64,000 nt of DNA from Sporothrix humicola (GCA_021396245.1 WNYE01000061.1:62001-126000), one strand, 5' to 3'. Shown: positions 1 through 11,723, counted from the stretch's first letter. Numbers and translations: made by a program. The notes: generated from the sequence alone by a model not told the origin.

Positions 1-1
1 G

Positions 2-793
2 GACGATGTGCCGCCACCGCCGCCTCCGTACACTGGCGGCGTGACGAGCGTTGGTGCCGGCACGGCAGATCTCGGCGGATACGGCGCGCCACGGGCGGCC
101 TACCACAGCATCGGCATGCCCGTGAGCTCGTCCCCCTACGGCTTGCCGATCCAGACGACAGCTGCCACTCTTGGTTACAGCCATGCAACACACGCGCACC
201 AGCTCAACCGCCTCGATACACAGCAGCTTGGCGGGCCGCATGGTCCAGGATCCGCAGGACAGGGCGCGTTCCAGTCTCCGTCGAGCCGCCACTCGCCACA
301 GCACGCCTTCCAGTACGGCGCCCTCCAAGCGTCGCCCTCCTCCATGGGATACCAGCCATCGAGCGCTGCATCGACATCAGCTGGCCACGGCTTGACAGGA
401 AGCCCCGCAGGCGACTACCGGCCACACCCGGGCCCCATCTACACGAGCAATGTATCGGCCGGCGCAAGCCCCCGAACGCACGCGACGCCCAACCCCAACA
501 ACACGACACCAAGCGGCACAAGCACCAGCCCTCCCGACGCAACAGCCAACTACACGGCGGCCGCAGCCACGGGGGGCATTACGCCGTACACGCAGAGCAT
601 TGGGTCCTACAGCTATGCTCAGGCACTGGGTGACCCGCAATCGCATCTGACGGGCGCGCCGCAGTCCATGGGCACCGCTCGGTCCAACGGCCTGCCGTCG
701 CTTGACCTTTCGCACCATGTGAACGGAAGCGGCCTGGGTCTTGACTTGGGCTACGGCGATGTCGACCGGCACAATGCTGGCCAGGCGTCATGA
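2..793 (+). CDS. 3' part of a low-complexity protein, possibly a transcription factor (5' end outside window)
   Basis: An open frame runs from base 2 to a TGA at 791-793. It has no ATG near its beginning, so the gene starts before the window. The visible 263 residues are rich in Pro, Ser, Gly, Ala, Thr, Gln and His. They begin with a run of six prolines and carry SP/TP and Tyr-rich stretches, with no folded domain or membrane segment. Tails like this are common in fungal transcription factors, where they act as disordered regulatory regions, but no DNA-binding domain is visible here. I do not recognise the family. The opposite-strand frames over it are weaker and overlap one another. The coding call rests on frame openness and composition. 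The function is unassigned. Confidence 0.72.
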   Translation, partial: DDVPPPPPPYTGGVTSVGAGTADLGGYGAPRAAYHSIGMPVSSSPYGLPIQTTAATLGYSHATHAHQLNRLDTQQLGGPHGPGSAGQGAFQSPSSRHSPQHAFQYGALQASPSSMGYQPSSAASTSAGHGLTGSPAGDYRPHPGPIYTSNVSAGASPRTHATPNPNNTTPSGTSTSPPDATANYTAAAATGGITPYTQSIGSYSYAQALGDPQSHLTGAPQSMGTARSNGLPSLDLSHHVNGSGLGLDLGYGDVDRHNAGQAS

Positions 794-2739
794 GATATCC
801 AGACTCTCATCGGCGATCTGCTATCTTGCTTTCTTTTTTTTCCCTCCCTCTTTTCTCTTCTTTTACTCACTTTTAACGGACTACAACACTGGCGGTTTAT
901 TGCGGCATAATACAGGAAACACGGCGACGACAATAGCGACGGCATCGGCGGGCGGAAGACAAACACATTCAGCAACGAACCACGGACCATGGGCCACGGA
1001 TATGGATCATGGATCTGGTCAGCCGGTGGCGGGCACTAGCGGCTTTCCCAAATGGGTGGTCTCTTTAGCTTGCCCCTTTTTTTCTCCAACAAAAAAAAAT
1101 AAACAAACAAAAAACTCGCATTTCAAAAGATACCTGGCTTGGCGAGGCGGTTCGGTGGTGGTGCAAAACATCGAGACGGTCTCTGGAATATTGCATTTTG
1201 CCACCCGAATCTCCTTGTTCGCTTTTTATATCCTCGATCTATCCCTCGACTTATTTCTTCTCTTTCTCCATTTTACGACGAAGTGAGCCACACGACAAGC
1301 ACAACTTCCGGCATGGGCACACACTCATACGTCTTTTTTTCTTCTTCTATCTTCCCCCTTTTGGTTTAGTTGATACCCCTTGGAAGAGTTTCAAGACTTT
1401 CTTGCTACCTTTTCTTCACTTCTCTCACGTTTCTTCTTTTTCTATTTTCGGAATTTGCCTTTTGGTATTTTTATGCTCATCACATGTCTCTCACAACTCC
1501 ACCCTTTCTTTTTTCAGCTTCATTTTCTTTTCACTTTTTGTTCAACTGCTTTTTCTTATATCTCTTCTCTTCTTGACGTTCATTTTGGGAGCGCTCTTTC
1601 TGGGAAGCAATGACATCCCGGCTCCTGGCAAGCATTGTCGGGACTGTCCCCTATTTTGTGTGGCCCCTTTTTATTTGTTTTCATTTTTCTTTTTCATTAT
1701 TCAAAATACGTTGGTCCTTTTTTTTTCCCGACTTTTTTGATCTTTTATCAGCTCGAAAAAATAGCATAGATTTGGCAGACTTTTCATTTCACTTTATCTT
1801 CTACTCTTAAGAAATTTACTTTTTTGAAACATTGCTCTTTGGATATTACAGTGCAAATACTCTATTCTGGCTGACAATATACTAATTGGACCGTCATCAC
1901 AATCCAATATTTCGACAAACATACGATACAGCACCACCAAACTCCAGAATCAGAAATCGCATGATCAGAGGCCGCCAATTACCTGGCCTCGTACTCACTC
2001 CCTATTCAACTTGTTTGTCTTTCTCGGGACGATTGCGGAGCATTGTCGTTATTCTCCGTGATTCCTGTCTGATTTTACCCGCCCTGGCGAGGGACAGGAT
2101 GGCCATATCCCAGGTAAGTTATAGGTTCCTGTGACTTTCTGTTGATTCCGCATCCCTTTGCTTTTTGAGCCTTGGAGTCGTCTATTTTTTATTTTTTATT
2201 TTCTTCCTCTTTTTTCGTCTCTTATTTTGTTTACTCTGCAAGTCAACCTCTTTTTTACCCCTTTTGGCTTTCTGCATTGCACTAACTGGACCGATGATCA
2301 CGATCAGCAAAAAGACGTCACAAACCGACAAAGAAGCTGTTTTGCAACCATGCCGCCCGTTACCTCAAAGTCAACGTTGCAAACGAGGGGAAAGGATGCA
2401 CGATGCACAAGGCGGTTCCCTCCGGCAGTCAATGGTCTAGATTTTGTGTCTCTTGCTGGGCGCGCCCAGAGTGGGAAACAGCCACAAAAGGGGAAATAAA
2501 GATTGTCGAGCTATGCCGGCGCGGCCAATCTAAAAAGGCTCGCAAAAATAAAGTGCTATACAGCGATCTTATATCGGCCTTGACGGATCACCTTTTTAAG
2601 AATAAGATCCCTAGATGCAGGCTAGCCTGTCCCAGATCGACAAAAAGAGGACGCCACCTCGAGCTGCTTGTTTTTCAACTTTGATCAACCATTCTCTGAC
2701 ACAGTTTATGGGAAACTCAAGCACTTGTCAATAATCACC
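794..2739. other. Intergenic region with pyrimidine-rich tracts; no gene recognised
   Basis: About 1.9 kb between the first gene and the GH2 gene. Bases 1,198-1,810 are strongly T-rich on the + strand, which creates Phe/Leu/Ser-rich open frames in several phases that look like composition artefacts. An A-rich run lies at about 1,090-1,115. The last few hundred bases should hold the GH2 promoter, but I see no regulatory element I can name. Confidence 0.6.
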
Positions 2740-5628
2740 ATGCATTTGTCCATTGGCAAGACGGCCACCCTGCTGGCGGCTGTCTCCGGTGCTGATGCTA
2801 TCCCAGACAGAAAATTGACAGCAAACCGGCAACTTCTTTCTCTCGACACGGCCGGCTCTGTCGCAGCAATTCCGGCATGGGACATCCAGTCGTCGGCCAA
2901 AATCACGCAAGACCCGGCCGCATTGTCTAAGGCAGGCGTCGTGTCCTCGTCCTCGTCGTCTCCATGGCATCATGTGGCCCTCTCCCGGTGTACCGTCATG
3001 GGCTGCCTCATTGAGGCCGGCGTGTACAACGACAGCGACCTTTTCTTTTCGGACAACCTGGCGAGCATCTACAAGGCCCAGTTCCAGGTGCCGTGGCTGT
3101 ACCGCAGCGAGTTCACAGTCTCGACAGGAGCGGCGGCCGGCAACAGTACAGGGGGAGGCAGCACACACTATCTCCTCGAAACGAACGGCATCACGTCTCG
3201 GGCGGACATCTACCTCAATGGGCAGCAAGTAGCCGACAAGGCTACGCAGAGCGGAGCGTATGGCGGGCATGTTTACGACGTGACGCCTGCCATTGTGGCC
3301 GATAGAGGAAGTGACAACAAAAGCGCCAACGCCATTGTCGTCCGCGCGTATCCTACCAACTATCTCCAAGACTTTGGTCTTGGATTTGTCGACTGGAACC
3401 CGTACCCGCCCGACAACGGCACGGGCGTGTGGCGGGATATCAACCTGCGCAAGACGGGCTCTGTGGCCATTGACGCATACACTGTGGTGTCCAATGGCAC
3501 CAACGGCACTGTCACCATCCGAGCCACTGTGCGCAACCTGGACGCAACCGACATTTACTTCTCTGCCAATGTGGCTATTGCGCGAGAGGGTGCCAGCCTT
3601 GGAGCTGCTCCAACAACAGCTTCGTCGCCGTTTGTTCAGTTGGCTGGAGGGACGACAACGAGAATTACACTGACAGCGACCGTGGAGTCGCCGGCCATTT
3701 GGTGGCCGTGGCAATGGGGCGAGCAGCCTCTGTACACGGCCAAGCTGACGCTGTCTACCTCGTCCACGGCATCTCCATCTTCATCTTCAGCGAGTGGTCT
3801 GCTGTCTGACTCGGCCACCAAGTCGTTTGGTTTCCGCCAAGTCACGGCGACCGTGAGCAAAGACGACGACATTTTGTTTTCCATCAACGGCCGGCCTTTC
3901 CAGGTCTTGGGCGGCGGATACACGCCGGACGTGTTTCTGCGCTGGGATGCGGCGCGGTTCGAGGCACACGCGCGCTACACGATCGACATGGGCCTCAACA
4001 CGATCCGGCTCGAGGGCAAGATGGAGCAGCCCGAGCTGTACGACATTGCCGACCGGCTCGGCCTCATGGTTCTGCCCGGATGGGAATGCTGCGACAAGTG
4101 GGAGGCCTGGTCCTACAACGACGACCTGCCCAAGCCGACGGCGGTGTGGACGGACGCCGACTATGCCACGGCCAACGCCAGTATGCGCCACGAGGCCGCA
4201 ATGCAGCAGAGCCATCCGAGCCTCCTGGGGTTCTTGGTCGGCAGCGACTACTGGCCCGACGACCGCGCCACGGCGATCTACACGAGTGCCCTGGCCGATG
4301 CTGGCTGGCAGTCGCCAATCGTGGCTTCGGCGGCGAAGACTGGCTACTCCAAAGCGCTGGGGCCTGGCGGGATGAAGATGCCGGGGCCATACGACTGGGT
4401 GCCGCCCAACTACTGGTACGACATTACAGACGCGGCCACAGTCACTGACGATGTGCGGTATGGCGCCGCGTTCGGGTTCGGGTCCGAGCAAGGCCCCGGC
4501 GGCGGCACACCCACGCTCTCGAGCCTCAAGAAATTCCTGTCGGCGGCCGACCTCGACGATTTATGGCGCTCGCCCAACAAGGGCCTGTACCACATGTCGA
4601 CAGCGGCCTCGTCGTTTCACAACCGCACCATTTTCAACACGGGCCTCTGGAAACGCTACGGGGCCCCCACATCGCTCGACGACTACCTGCTCAAGACACA
4701 AATGGCCGACTACGAGGCCACGCGGGCCGAGATTGAAGGGTTCGCGGCCAACTGGGGCGCCGCGGGTACCGCAAAAGCAGACGCCAACAGCAGCAAGCGG
4801 CCTGCCACGGGCGTCATCTACTGGATGCTCAACGGCGCATGGCCGGCGCTGCACTGGGCGCTGTTTGACTATTACCTGCATCCAGCCGGCGCATACTACG
4901 GTGTGAAGGCGGCCCTAGGCGCTGGCAGTCTCGAGCATGTGACGTACGATTATGTGCGCCGGGCAGCCGTGCTCGTCAACCGGTCACAGAACCAGACAGG
5001 CGTGCGCATGGTGCGCGCCGAGCTGATCAACGCGGCCGACGGTGCCGTCATTAGCAACATCACGACGTCGACCAAGGAAAAGACGACAGTCAGCACGCCC
5101 AACACGAGCAAGACCGTCTTGACAAATATCCAGGGTATCTCGACGCTCAAGGATGTCGCGCTGCTGCGCCTGACGCTTCTCGATGGACAGACACAGTCTG
5201 CCAATGTCGTCAGCCGCAGCGTCTACTGGCTGAGCCCTGGCGTCGACACGCTCGACTGGGACAACTCCAACTGGTACTACACGCCCGTGTCAAAGTATGC
5301 AAGCTTCCAGTCGCTCGACAAGTTGTCGGCAGCCAATGTGACGGTCACAAAGCAGGCGGCGACAAACGGCACTGCTGGCACGGCATTCATCCTCGAGAAT
5401 CAGTCTTCCGTCCCCGCCGTCTTTGTGTCGCTGAATATCGTAGACGCCGCAGGTGCCGACGTCACGCCCGTCCAATGGAGCGACAATTATGTGACGCTCT
5501 TCCCGCACGAGACTCTAACCTTAACCGTCCAGGAACTGGCATCGAGTCTGGGAATATCTGGATCAGCAAAGGGCACGGCTGTGCAGATTGTCGGCAAGAA
5601 CGTCGCCAAGGCTGTGGTTTCCATCTAA
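2740..5628 (+). CDS. Secreted GH2 exo-beta-D-glucosaminidase (chitosan-degrading) family protein
   Basis: A 962-residue protein from the ATG at 2740; the open frame extends 24 codons upstream but only from a TTG. The N-terminus (MHLSIGKTATLLAAVSGADA) looks like a signal peptide, so secretion is likely. The layout matches GH2: an N-terminal sugar-binding jelly-roll region (about 85-260), an immunoglobulin-like domain, a TIM barrel (about 395-680) and C-terminal beta domains. In the exo-glucosaminidase branch of GH2 the acid/base residue is Asp, not Glu. Here GSDYWPD gives D503, and the nucleophile motif FGFGSEQGPGGG gives E583. The family releases glucosamine from the non-reducing end of chitosan and chito-oligosaccharides. 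Many N-glycosylation sequons are visible. No intron was found. Another GH2 exo-activity is possible, but the paired motifs make glucosaminidase most likely. Confidence 0.93.
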   Translation: MHLSIGKTATLLAAVSGADAIPDRKLTANRQLLSLDTAGSVAAIPAWDIQSSAKITQDPAALSKAGVVSSSSSSPWHHVALSRCTVMGCLIEAGVYNDSDLFFSDNLASIYKAQFQVPWLYRSEFTVSTGAAAGNSTGGGSTHYLLETNGITSRADIYLNGQQVADKATQSGAYGGHVYDVTPAIVADRGSDNKSANAIVVRAYPTNYLQDFGLGFVDWNPYPPDNGTGVWRDINLRKTGSVAIDAYTVVSNGTNGTVTIRATVRNLDATDIYFSANVAIAREGASLGAAPTTASSPFVQLAGGTTTRITLTATVESPAIWWPWQWGEQPLYTAKLTLSTSSTASPSSSSASGLLSDSATKSFGFRQVTATVSKDDDILFSINGRPFQVLGGGYTPDVFLRWDAARFEAHARYTIDMGLNTIRLEGKMEQPELYDIADRLGLMVLPGWECCDKWEAWSYNDDLPKPTAVWTDADYATANASMRHEAAMQQSHPSLLGFLVGSDYWPDDRATAIYTSALADAGWQSPIVASAAKTGYSKALGPGGMKMPGPYDWVPPNYWYDITDAATVTDDVRYGAAFGFGSEQGPGGGTPTLSSLKKFLSAADLDDLWRSPNKGLYHMSTAASSFHNRTIFNTGLWKRYGAPTSLDDYLLKTQMADYEATRAEIEGFAANWGAAGTAKADANSSKRPATGVIYWMLNGAWPALHWALFDYYLHPAGAYYGVKAALGAGSLEHVTYDYVRRAAVLVNRSQNQTGVRMVRAELINAADGAVISNITTSTKEKTTVSTPNTSKTVLTNIQGISTLKDVALLRLTLLDGQTQSANVVSRSVYWLSPGVDTLDWDNSNWYYTPVSKYASFQSLDKLSAANVTVTKQAATNGTAGTAFILENQSSVPAVFVSLNIVDAAGADVTPVQWSDNYVTLFPHETLTLTVQELASSLGISGSAKGTAVQIVGKNVAKAVVSI

Positions 5629-7191
5629 TCCGCGTCTGGCAGTAGGAGCTCCAAAGACCGGTCTAGTCTAGCCATGTTTGAATGTCTGTATGTTTGAAAT
5701 GTCTGGATGTTTCAATTGTTTTCTTTTTTTATTTCGCTATTATGTTCGTTTTATCATTTGTGATAAGAAAAATACATCCACTGACCAACTCCATTACACT
5801 TGAAAATACGTTGATTTCCAGAAACAGACGTGGTAAACGGCGGCTTACAAGGCAATACGGAGACACTTTTGTCAGTCACAAACAAAAAATCGATATTCTC
5901 CATTCTCGCACCGTTTTATTATTCGGGTGCCAATTTGCGCCACAAGGCTCGAGGTCGAGTCAAATAACGTTGCAAAACACGGCCGACTCCAACAGAATCA
6001 AACAACAAACACGCCCCCAACTCCTTCCTAAACCCTACTTTTTATCTGTTTTGTCAGTTGTTTGTAACCCTGTGGAGGATGCCTTGTTGGAAAACGCTGG
6101 CTTGCGTTGCATTCAACTGCCAAACTTCGGGTGATTCGGCCGGGATAAAAAATTGCCATTGTCCCCATCTCCCCATCGCGGTGAGCAACAAAAACAAAAA
6201 CAAAAATCGGCAGGGGGGTCGACAATCCCTCCGTTTTTGAGTTCCCATCTCTCATTTTGCTATGCTTCCTTTTTCCTCTCTCGAAAATTCTCCTTCGGAT
6301 CTCGCAACCGAGAATACGTCGCATTCTCGTTGGGGAGCTCCGTTTTGCGTGTTCCGTCTGCCATCCAAGCCAAATCGGCCCGTATTTTGGTCATTTTGGG
6401 CTATTTATTTGCGCCCGTTATTTGTTATTTGAGTCCGCCGCCATGTCGTAGCGAGATTTGCCTAGGTTTTTAAGCCCCAAGAGTCAGAGGGCTCAATCTG
6501 CCAGTCCAGCAAGTGTGGCTCATTGATGGGGCCTAATGGGACAAGCCAAATAGCGCTGTAACGGCGGCAGAGAAAGATGGAGTATTGCAACCTCTGGGCT
6601 CCATATCAAGCTCTCTTTTTGTCTCCATCGACTCCATAACGACTCCATACGGAGCATTTATCTGGCATCCTCCCATCGAAAATCATACGGGCGTCGTATT
6701 ATTGCTCTTCTATTTTGCTTTCAGAGTTCGTGATTGCGATGGGGTCTACTAAAACGGTAGACGGCACAGAATGGACACTGAAGGGATAATGGATGTACAC
6801 TGAATACTAAAAGAAGAACAAAGACGGCAACGGTGCAACATGCACTCCGCAAAACATCTGTGCACAGTTCACGGCTCGATTCAAAATAAGATGCCCTACA
6901 TATACTCCGTAGAATGTACTCGGTAAAAAACAAGCAAATTGCAAAGAGCCCATCGTACCCCGTATTCCATACGACAAACGTATCTTCGCATTCAGTTCGT
7001 GAGGATTCTCCCGTTGTACCGTGGGGCGAGCAAGATTGGTGCAGCCAACTTTGTTTTCCACCTTGGCAAAAGGGCATCTTGTGTTGTATTCAGTATTAAG
7101 GCATATGTGGAGAAACTGAATACTTAGACAAAACGGTCGCTTCTCACGCCGTCACCTTCGTAAGATACAAAGTAAAACGGAGACATCCTAT
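5629..7191. other. Intergenic region between convergent GH2 and GH43 genes
   Basis: About 1.6 kb of moderately AT-rich sequence holding the 3' ends of both genes. An A-rich tandem run of AAAAAC units lies near 6,187-6,208. Short frames on both strands (the longest about 150 codons at 5,682-6,134) have no recognisable content. I see nothing else to annotate. Confidence 0.6.
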
Positions 7192-8415
7192 CTACCCCCA
7201 TTTTGCTGCCAGTGCAGCATACTGCTTTGCCGTCACAGGCAATACGCTGCCATGCCGCAGGTTCTTGGGGAACGCCGTCCGGCTGCTGGCCGTCCACCCG
7301 CTATTCGTCTCCGGTTTTGTGCTCTCATACGGCCGATAGCCGTCGCCACCGTAAAAGTCAAGCAGGAGGTGCGCCTTGCCCGCGACCGAGTTGTCCCAAT
7401 ACGCAGCCGGGCCCTCGACACCAGACTCAATGATGGCCGAGTCGCCACCAGGCCGCGTATACGGACCCAGGATCCCCGTCGTGGAGTAGTCCATGAACAC
7501 GCCCTTGCGACTCTCGTCCTTCATGAACCGCAAGAACGTCTGATTCGTGGCAGCGTTGCTCAAATCAGCGCCGTTGGCTGCTGACAGCGGAAGAATCGTC
7601 AGGTCGATAGTATCGCTCGGCGACTTGTCGACGTATGTCTGCGGCGTCGAAAACGTCTTGAAATCGGGCGTGTATGCGTACCGGATACGGGTGTTGGTCG
7701 GCTTGCCGGAATGTTTCGAGTCAGATGTGGGGTACTAAAATGTTAGAAAAGTATTCATCAACGTCAAAGGTGATGAGGGTCAGCCTACAAATTTGGACGA
7801 CCAGTACACCATGTACTGGCTTTTGGCCGGGTCCCAAATGGCCTCTGGTGCCCACACCATGCCCGCCGTCCCATCCTCGACTGTCACCAGTCGCTCATTT
7901 GTCCATGTCAGAAGATCGGTGCTCTCCCATACAAAGATGCCTCGTGATCCCGTCCTCTGCGACGCGTCCCACGTCGTCTTGCCGATATTTAGGTCCGTGC
8001 CGACAATGTACCACTTGCGTCCGGCCTCGTCGCCGCCGCCCTTGACAATGGCCGGGTCACGGACACCTCCCGTTCCCTTGGTCGGCTTGATTACCGGATT
8101 GCCCTTGTTGAGAGCCTTGAACGCGAGAGGGTTGTTGCCGTCGCTGAGATATAGGTAGATGTAAGGGTCGGCACCGAGGAAGACAATCGTCAAATATCCG
8201 GCAAGGTCTGAGGCTGGCGCAGTATCTCTAGTGTTCTTTGTCGACTGATCTCCAAATAGTTCAGGAACAATCGAGGCAAGATCGAGGCTCTGGCGGGGAG
8301 CAGCAGACCCAAGTTGCACATCTGGCTCGAGTGTCGTTGTCGGGAGCGACCACGCCGTTGGAGCCAGCAGAAGCCCTGCGACGAGTCCGAAAATCGTAAG
8401 AGACGACCTGCCCAT
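7192..8415 (-). CDS. Secreted glycoside hydrolase family 43 enzyme (arabinanase/arabinosidase-like)
   Basis: Two exons, 8415-7789 and 7734-7192, encode 389 residues. The 54-nt intron (7735-7788) has a GTAGGC donor, a CTAAC branch site and a TTTTAG acceptor, and joins the exons in phase 0. The first 23 residues form a signal peptide. GH43 enzymes are five-bladed beta-propellers with an Asp/Asp/Glu active site. Candidates are D120 in GVRDPAIV (general base), D253 in TIDLTIL (pKa modulator) and E315 in the classic EGPA motif (general acid). The segments YIVGTDLNIG and WESTDLLTW are also typical blade sequences. The family cleaves arabinan or arabinoxylan side chains in plant cell walls; exact specificity cannot be read from sequence. 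It lies convergent to the GH2 gene, making a small pair of secreted sugar-cleaving enzymes. Confidence 0.92.
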
Positions 8416-8769
8416 TTTGGGATAGATAGAAGGGGTTGTTAGATCCCTGTGGTCGTGTTCGAGCGCAGATGAATGAGAGGTGAAGGAACCAAAAAGGCCC
8501 AGGAACCCGAACCCAGAGTCAGAGATCGAGGAAACTCTTAACCGTAGGCTTATGTTACTTCTTTACCCCACAGGTAAACAGACGGCTCATCATATGCCCA
8601 AGAATGATATATGATGTGCGTGCCGTTGCGGGTGAGCGGCATCCAGTTTTAGGCAAATCTGACGAGTTCTCGTCGTGTGGAAACAATTTCCGCCATATGC
8701 ACCAAAGACATATCCAATTTTCCCGGGTTCACGGTCCGCGGGTATCCCATCCTTGTGAACGAAAACCCT
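8416..8769. other. Short intergenic region between two minus-strand genes
   Basis: These 354 bases hold the presumed promoter of the GH43 gene and the 3' end of the nuclease gene. I see no motif I can support. Confidence 0.5.
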
Positions 8770-11113
8770 TCATCCAGACCCTAGGTCGACATCTGGCATC
8801 GTGTGGTTGTCGGTGGTGCTTGTCAAGATGATGTGCGACCATTCACTGTCGCCAATGGCGTTTCCAACCATGGCTTGGTGTGAAGCAAGACGCAATTCTC
8901 TAGAGAATCCTGGCAGCTGTGCAGCTTGAGAGTCCTCGCTTTCTTCCGGTACTAGGTGATATGACGAGGAAGTGCCGTGGTAGAAGTAGGGGAGGTCTGC
9001 GCGCTCGAGCACTGGGCATCGTCTCGTCTCTGTTGGCGTTTGGGGTTTGGGAGTGTTGCTTAAAAGTCGATCTTCGTTTTGGGGCTCGTCCCGCATTTCT
9101 AATAGAGTCATCGGCTCTACATATGAATCCTGCTCAGGTTGCGTCGTGACCTGGCTGTCAATGATCTCAACATCTTCGTCACCAGCTCCGACCCGCCTGC
9201 CGTAATTCTCAAAGGCCTCAATATCGTGGTGAAATGTACTACCTGAGCAGTACTGTCCAAATAGGTCCTCAATCGTGATAACAGGCTGCCCACGGACAAA
9301 CCATCTTTCTGGGTGAAACGTACACGGCCAGACATCCCTTGGCCGCAGCTTCTCCAGCAGGTCGCATTGTTCCTGGTATGACGAGTGGCGCGAGTAGGGA
9401 AACGTGATGGTTTTGGAAAGGCTTTTTGTGATCTCTTTGAGACCGCCGGCCTCCATCTTGATTCTTGTCGAGGCAACATCAGCTGTGCCCTGGTTCAACT
9501 GTGCCATCTCGCGGACAGCCTCTTCGATTTTTGTAAAATCCATATCCCGCCCGAGTCCTTTGTCTGCAATGTATTCTGGGCGAACATGCAATGGTATTTG
9601 CCGATTAGCTTGTAGAGATGTCTCCATGAGCGTCTGAAGGTCGAGCTTTTCGTCTTGAGACATGCCCTTCGTCGCAAATATTCTACCAGAATCGTTAGTC
9701 TTAAAATCTCCCGACATCATGAACTAACACAAGTAACTTGCAATTCGCATAGTCGGTTGACTTCTTCCTGGCCATAGACCTCTAGCTCGGCCTCCTTATT
9801 GAGATCTTCACCCCCACCACCTGCACCAACTTCGGGCACCTCGCCCTGGCCATGTGGGAGACGACACACGACTGGGCGGATCCATACAACAGGTCGTGTG
9901 GAGTCCTGTATGGCAGGACAATAGTCCAGGCCCTTTTCGCAGCTGTGTATACGCACTTGCTCGTTGTCGGCACTATCAAACACCGTCAGGCAACCCTCGT
10001 GAGCGGTGTTGGCGCCCATGAAGCCCACCAAACTAGGTGCGAGAGGGTCAATATGGGCTTGGTTCTCGCTGCCTGGACGCTGAAGACCAACAGACTGAGT
10101 TGTTTTCGGCCCAAGGGACTGATAAAGATCCATTTTGTATGCATCGATGTGGATCTTGGACCTCAATACTTTGGCAAGCGCCGTCCAGACTTCTTCGTAG
10201 CCAAACGTCCATGCACGCAAGTAAAATATGGTATCCGGCGGATACTGAGACACCGCCTGTAAAAGCTCGCACAGGCCCTCTGCCTTTGTCTGGAAGATAA
10301 CATCTCGCTCGATAAACGTTGTATCGAGATAAATAGTGTCGATTGTCCGCAGTCCAGCTGTGTATTCGGCCAGGCATGGGTTGCGGACAAGGCTGTTGAC
10401 AAACCATGGCTCAAGACGTGTGTCTCCCGTGTAGAGTGCGGCCTTGCGCTCATCCTCAAATACTGTACTGTCAGTTGTGTACTTGTGCCCAAAATGGTCA
10501 TAAACATAAACTTACGAAACATGGTCGATCCAGGACAGTGGTTGGCATCGAAAAGTGTCACTTGGATGCGATTCCCGGGTGACAGCTCAATGGGTATGGG
10601 CGTGTTGAATGGTAGAGGTTTCTATACAGGACGTTAGAGGTACTCTAATTCATCCATCTAACACTGTTATCGACTTACCAAAAGATGCTTGAGGTGCTTG
10701 TATGTCCGCTTCCTGGTCTCCAGAATGCCTTTGGCAAAGTTGATGCGGCAAGGGTACTTTTCCAGGCCGAGAACCAGCGCCCGTGTCGCTGCCGAGCAAT
10801 AGACACTATTCCCGTCAGTAAGTGGTGGATTCAGAAAGCTCTGGGCCGTATGGATGCTTCGCGTACAATGGCGAGCGGAGCGTGTCCAAACCCACGAGAT
10901 GGTCACTGTGCGCGTGGCTCAGAAAGCCGGCCAGCGGTCGCCGTGACGCCGTGGCCTGGGTGTTGCGAAAGTAATCGACTGTAAAAAATGAGATAGTCAG
11001 TCAACGGCATACCAGTCTCGGTAAAGCGAGACTCGTGCAGCATCGAGGTCTGGTCCCGAGTACTCACCTTGGATGTCTGGGAACTCGCGGATGAAGCCGT
11101 CAAACGTCGACAT
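8770..11113 (-). CDS. Artemis/SNM1-type metallo-beta-lactamase (beta-CASP) DNA repair nuclease
   Basis: Six exons: 11113-11068, 10978-10867, 10805-10679, 10621-10516, 10462-9742 and 9682-8770. The spliced frame is 2,025 nt, giving 674 residues. It begins MSTFDGFIREFP, an Artemis-like start. Metal-binding motifs of the fold are present: H37, H39, D41 and H42 in SHAHSDH, H123 in DANHCPG, and D144 in YTGD. The beta-CASP/DRMBL-type segments YCSAATRALVLGLEKYP and YLDTTFIERD follow. Family members process DNA ends in non-homologous end joining or repair interstrand cross-links, acting in the nucleus. The C-terminal 300 residues are Glu/Ser/Thr-rich and less conserved. The four upstream introns are ordinary GT-AG. 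The last (9683-9741) only keeps the frame if read as GC-AG. The Artemis branch is preferred to Pso2 because of the N-terminus and the early catalytic motif. Confidence 0.94.
9683..9741 (-). other. Non-canonical GC-AG intron in the Artemis-like gene
   Basis: The 59-nt intron starts GCAAGT, the usual sequence of GC donors, contains a good GACTAACG branch site, and ends GGTAG. It joins phase-2 exon ends so that CEL is followed by IFATKGM in the open downstream frame. Nearby GT alternatives (GTTACT, or GTTAGT nine bases further) leave phase 0 and lead to a wrong frame at this acceptor. Confidence 0.75.
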
Positions 11114-11723
11114 CGTGGCGGCCCGGGCTCATAATCAAGCCCGTCCTCCAGAGTTATTGAGTTTCGTGCGAAAATGATAGAACTAGCACCATTTTGGCCT
11201 TGTTGTAGTTTAGGTAAAATTAATGCGTTGTGACGGAGGAAGTGAAGCAGGTGGCTGGATCTTGCAGGTTGGCGCTAAATGAGTTGCCACAAAAGGAAAC
11301 AGGCGCGACAGGCAACCACGACCCTGATTGAGGCTACGTTCTTTCCCCTTTCGGTAACAAAGTAATATCATCAAGACTTGTATTGATTGTGGTCAAAACT
11401 CATGTCATTGTTTTATTTACTTTCGTTTCGAGAATATGGCCTCCTATTTTCGTATGATTTAAGTGCAATAAGTGATAAACCGTCTCCAGTACCATCGTAT
11501 ATATTCTAGTCATTCAGTAGTAGATCAATAATAGTAAACAGCAAGCATTCAATCTACTCGATTACTTCCCACGTGTCGCAGACCTTCCTCGACATGTTTG
11601 ACTGTCCATCGCTCCTTCCTACCACAGACTGAGGGTGTTGCTTTCTTTCCCCGCGTCCATAAAGACACAATCTATCTCAATAAAGAACCACATCTCCCCT
11701 CTTCCTTCTTCTCATCCATCCCT

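Noticed and set aside
1198..1740. 180-codon Phe/Ser/Leu-rich frame suggestive of a membrane protein
   Set aside because: The stretch is simply T-rich, and several frames are open together. Composition explains the hydrophobicity.
2668..2739. Upstream extension of the GH2 frame by 24 codons
   Set aside because: It begins at TTG, and the ATG at 2740 is directly followed by a good signal peptide.
2728..4491. Antisense frames over the GH2 gene (328 and 234 codons)
   Set aside because: Complementary to a well-supported secreted enzyme; no start context or domain content.
9717..9741. GT donors (GTTACT, GTTAGT) for the last Artemis-like intron
   Set aside because: Both leave the exon in phase 0, and joining to the available acceptor gives an early stop in the wrong frame.
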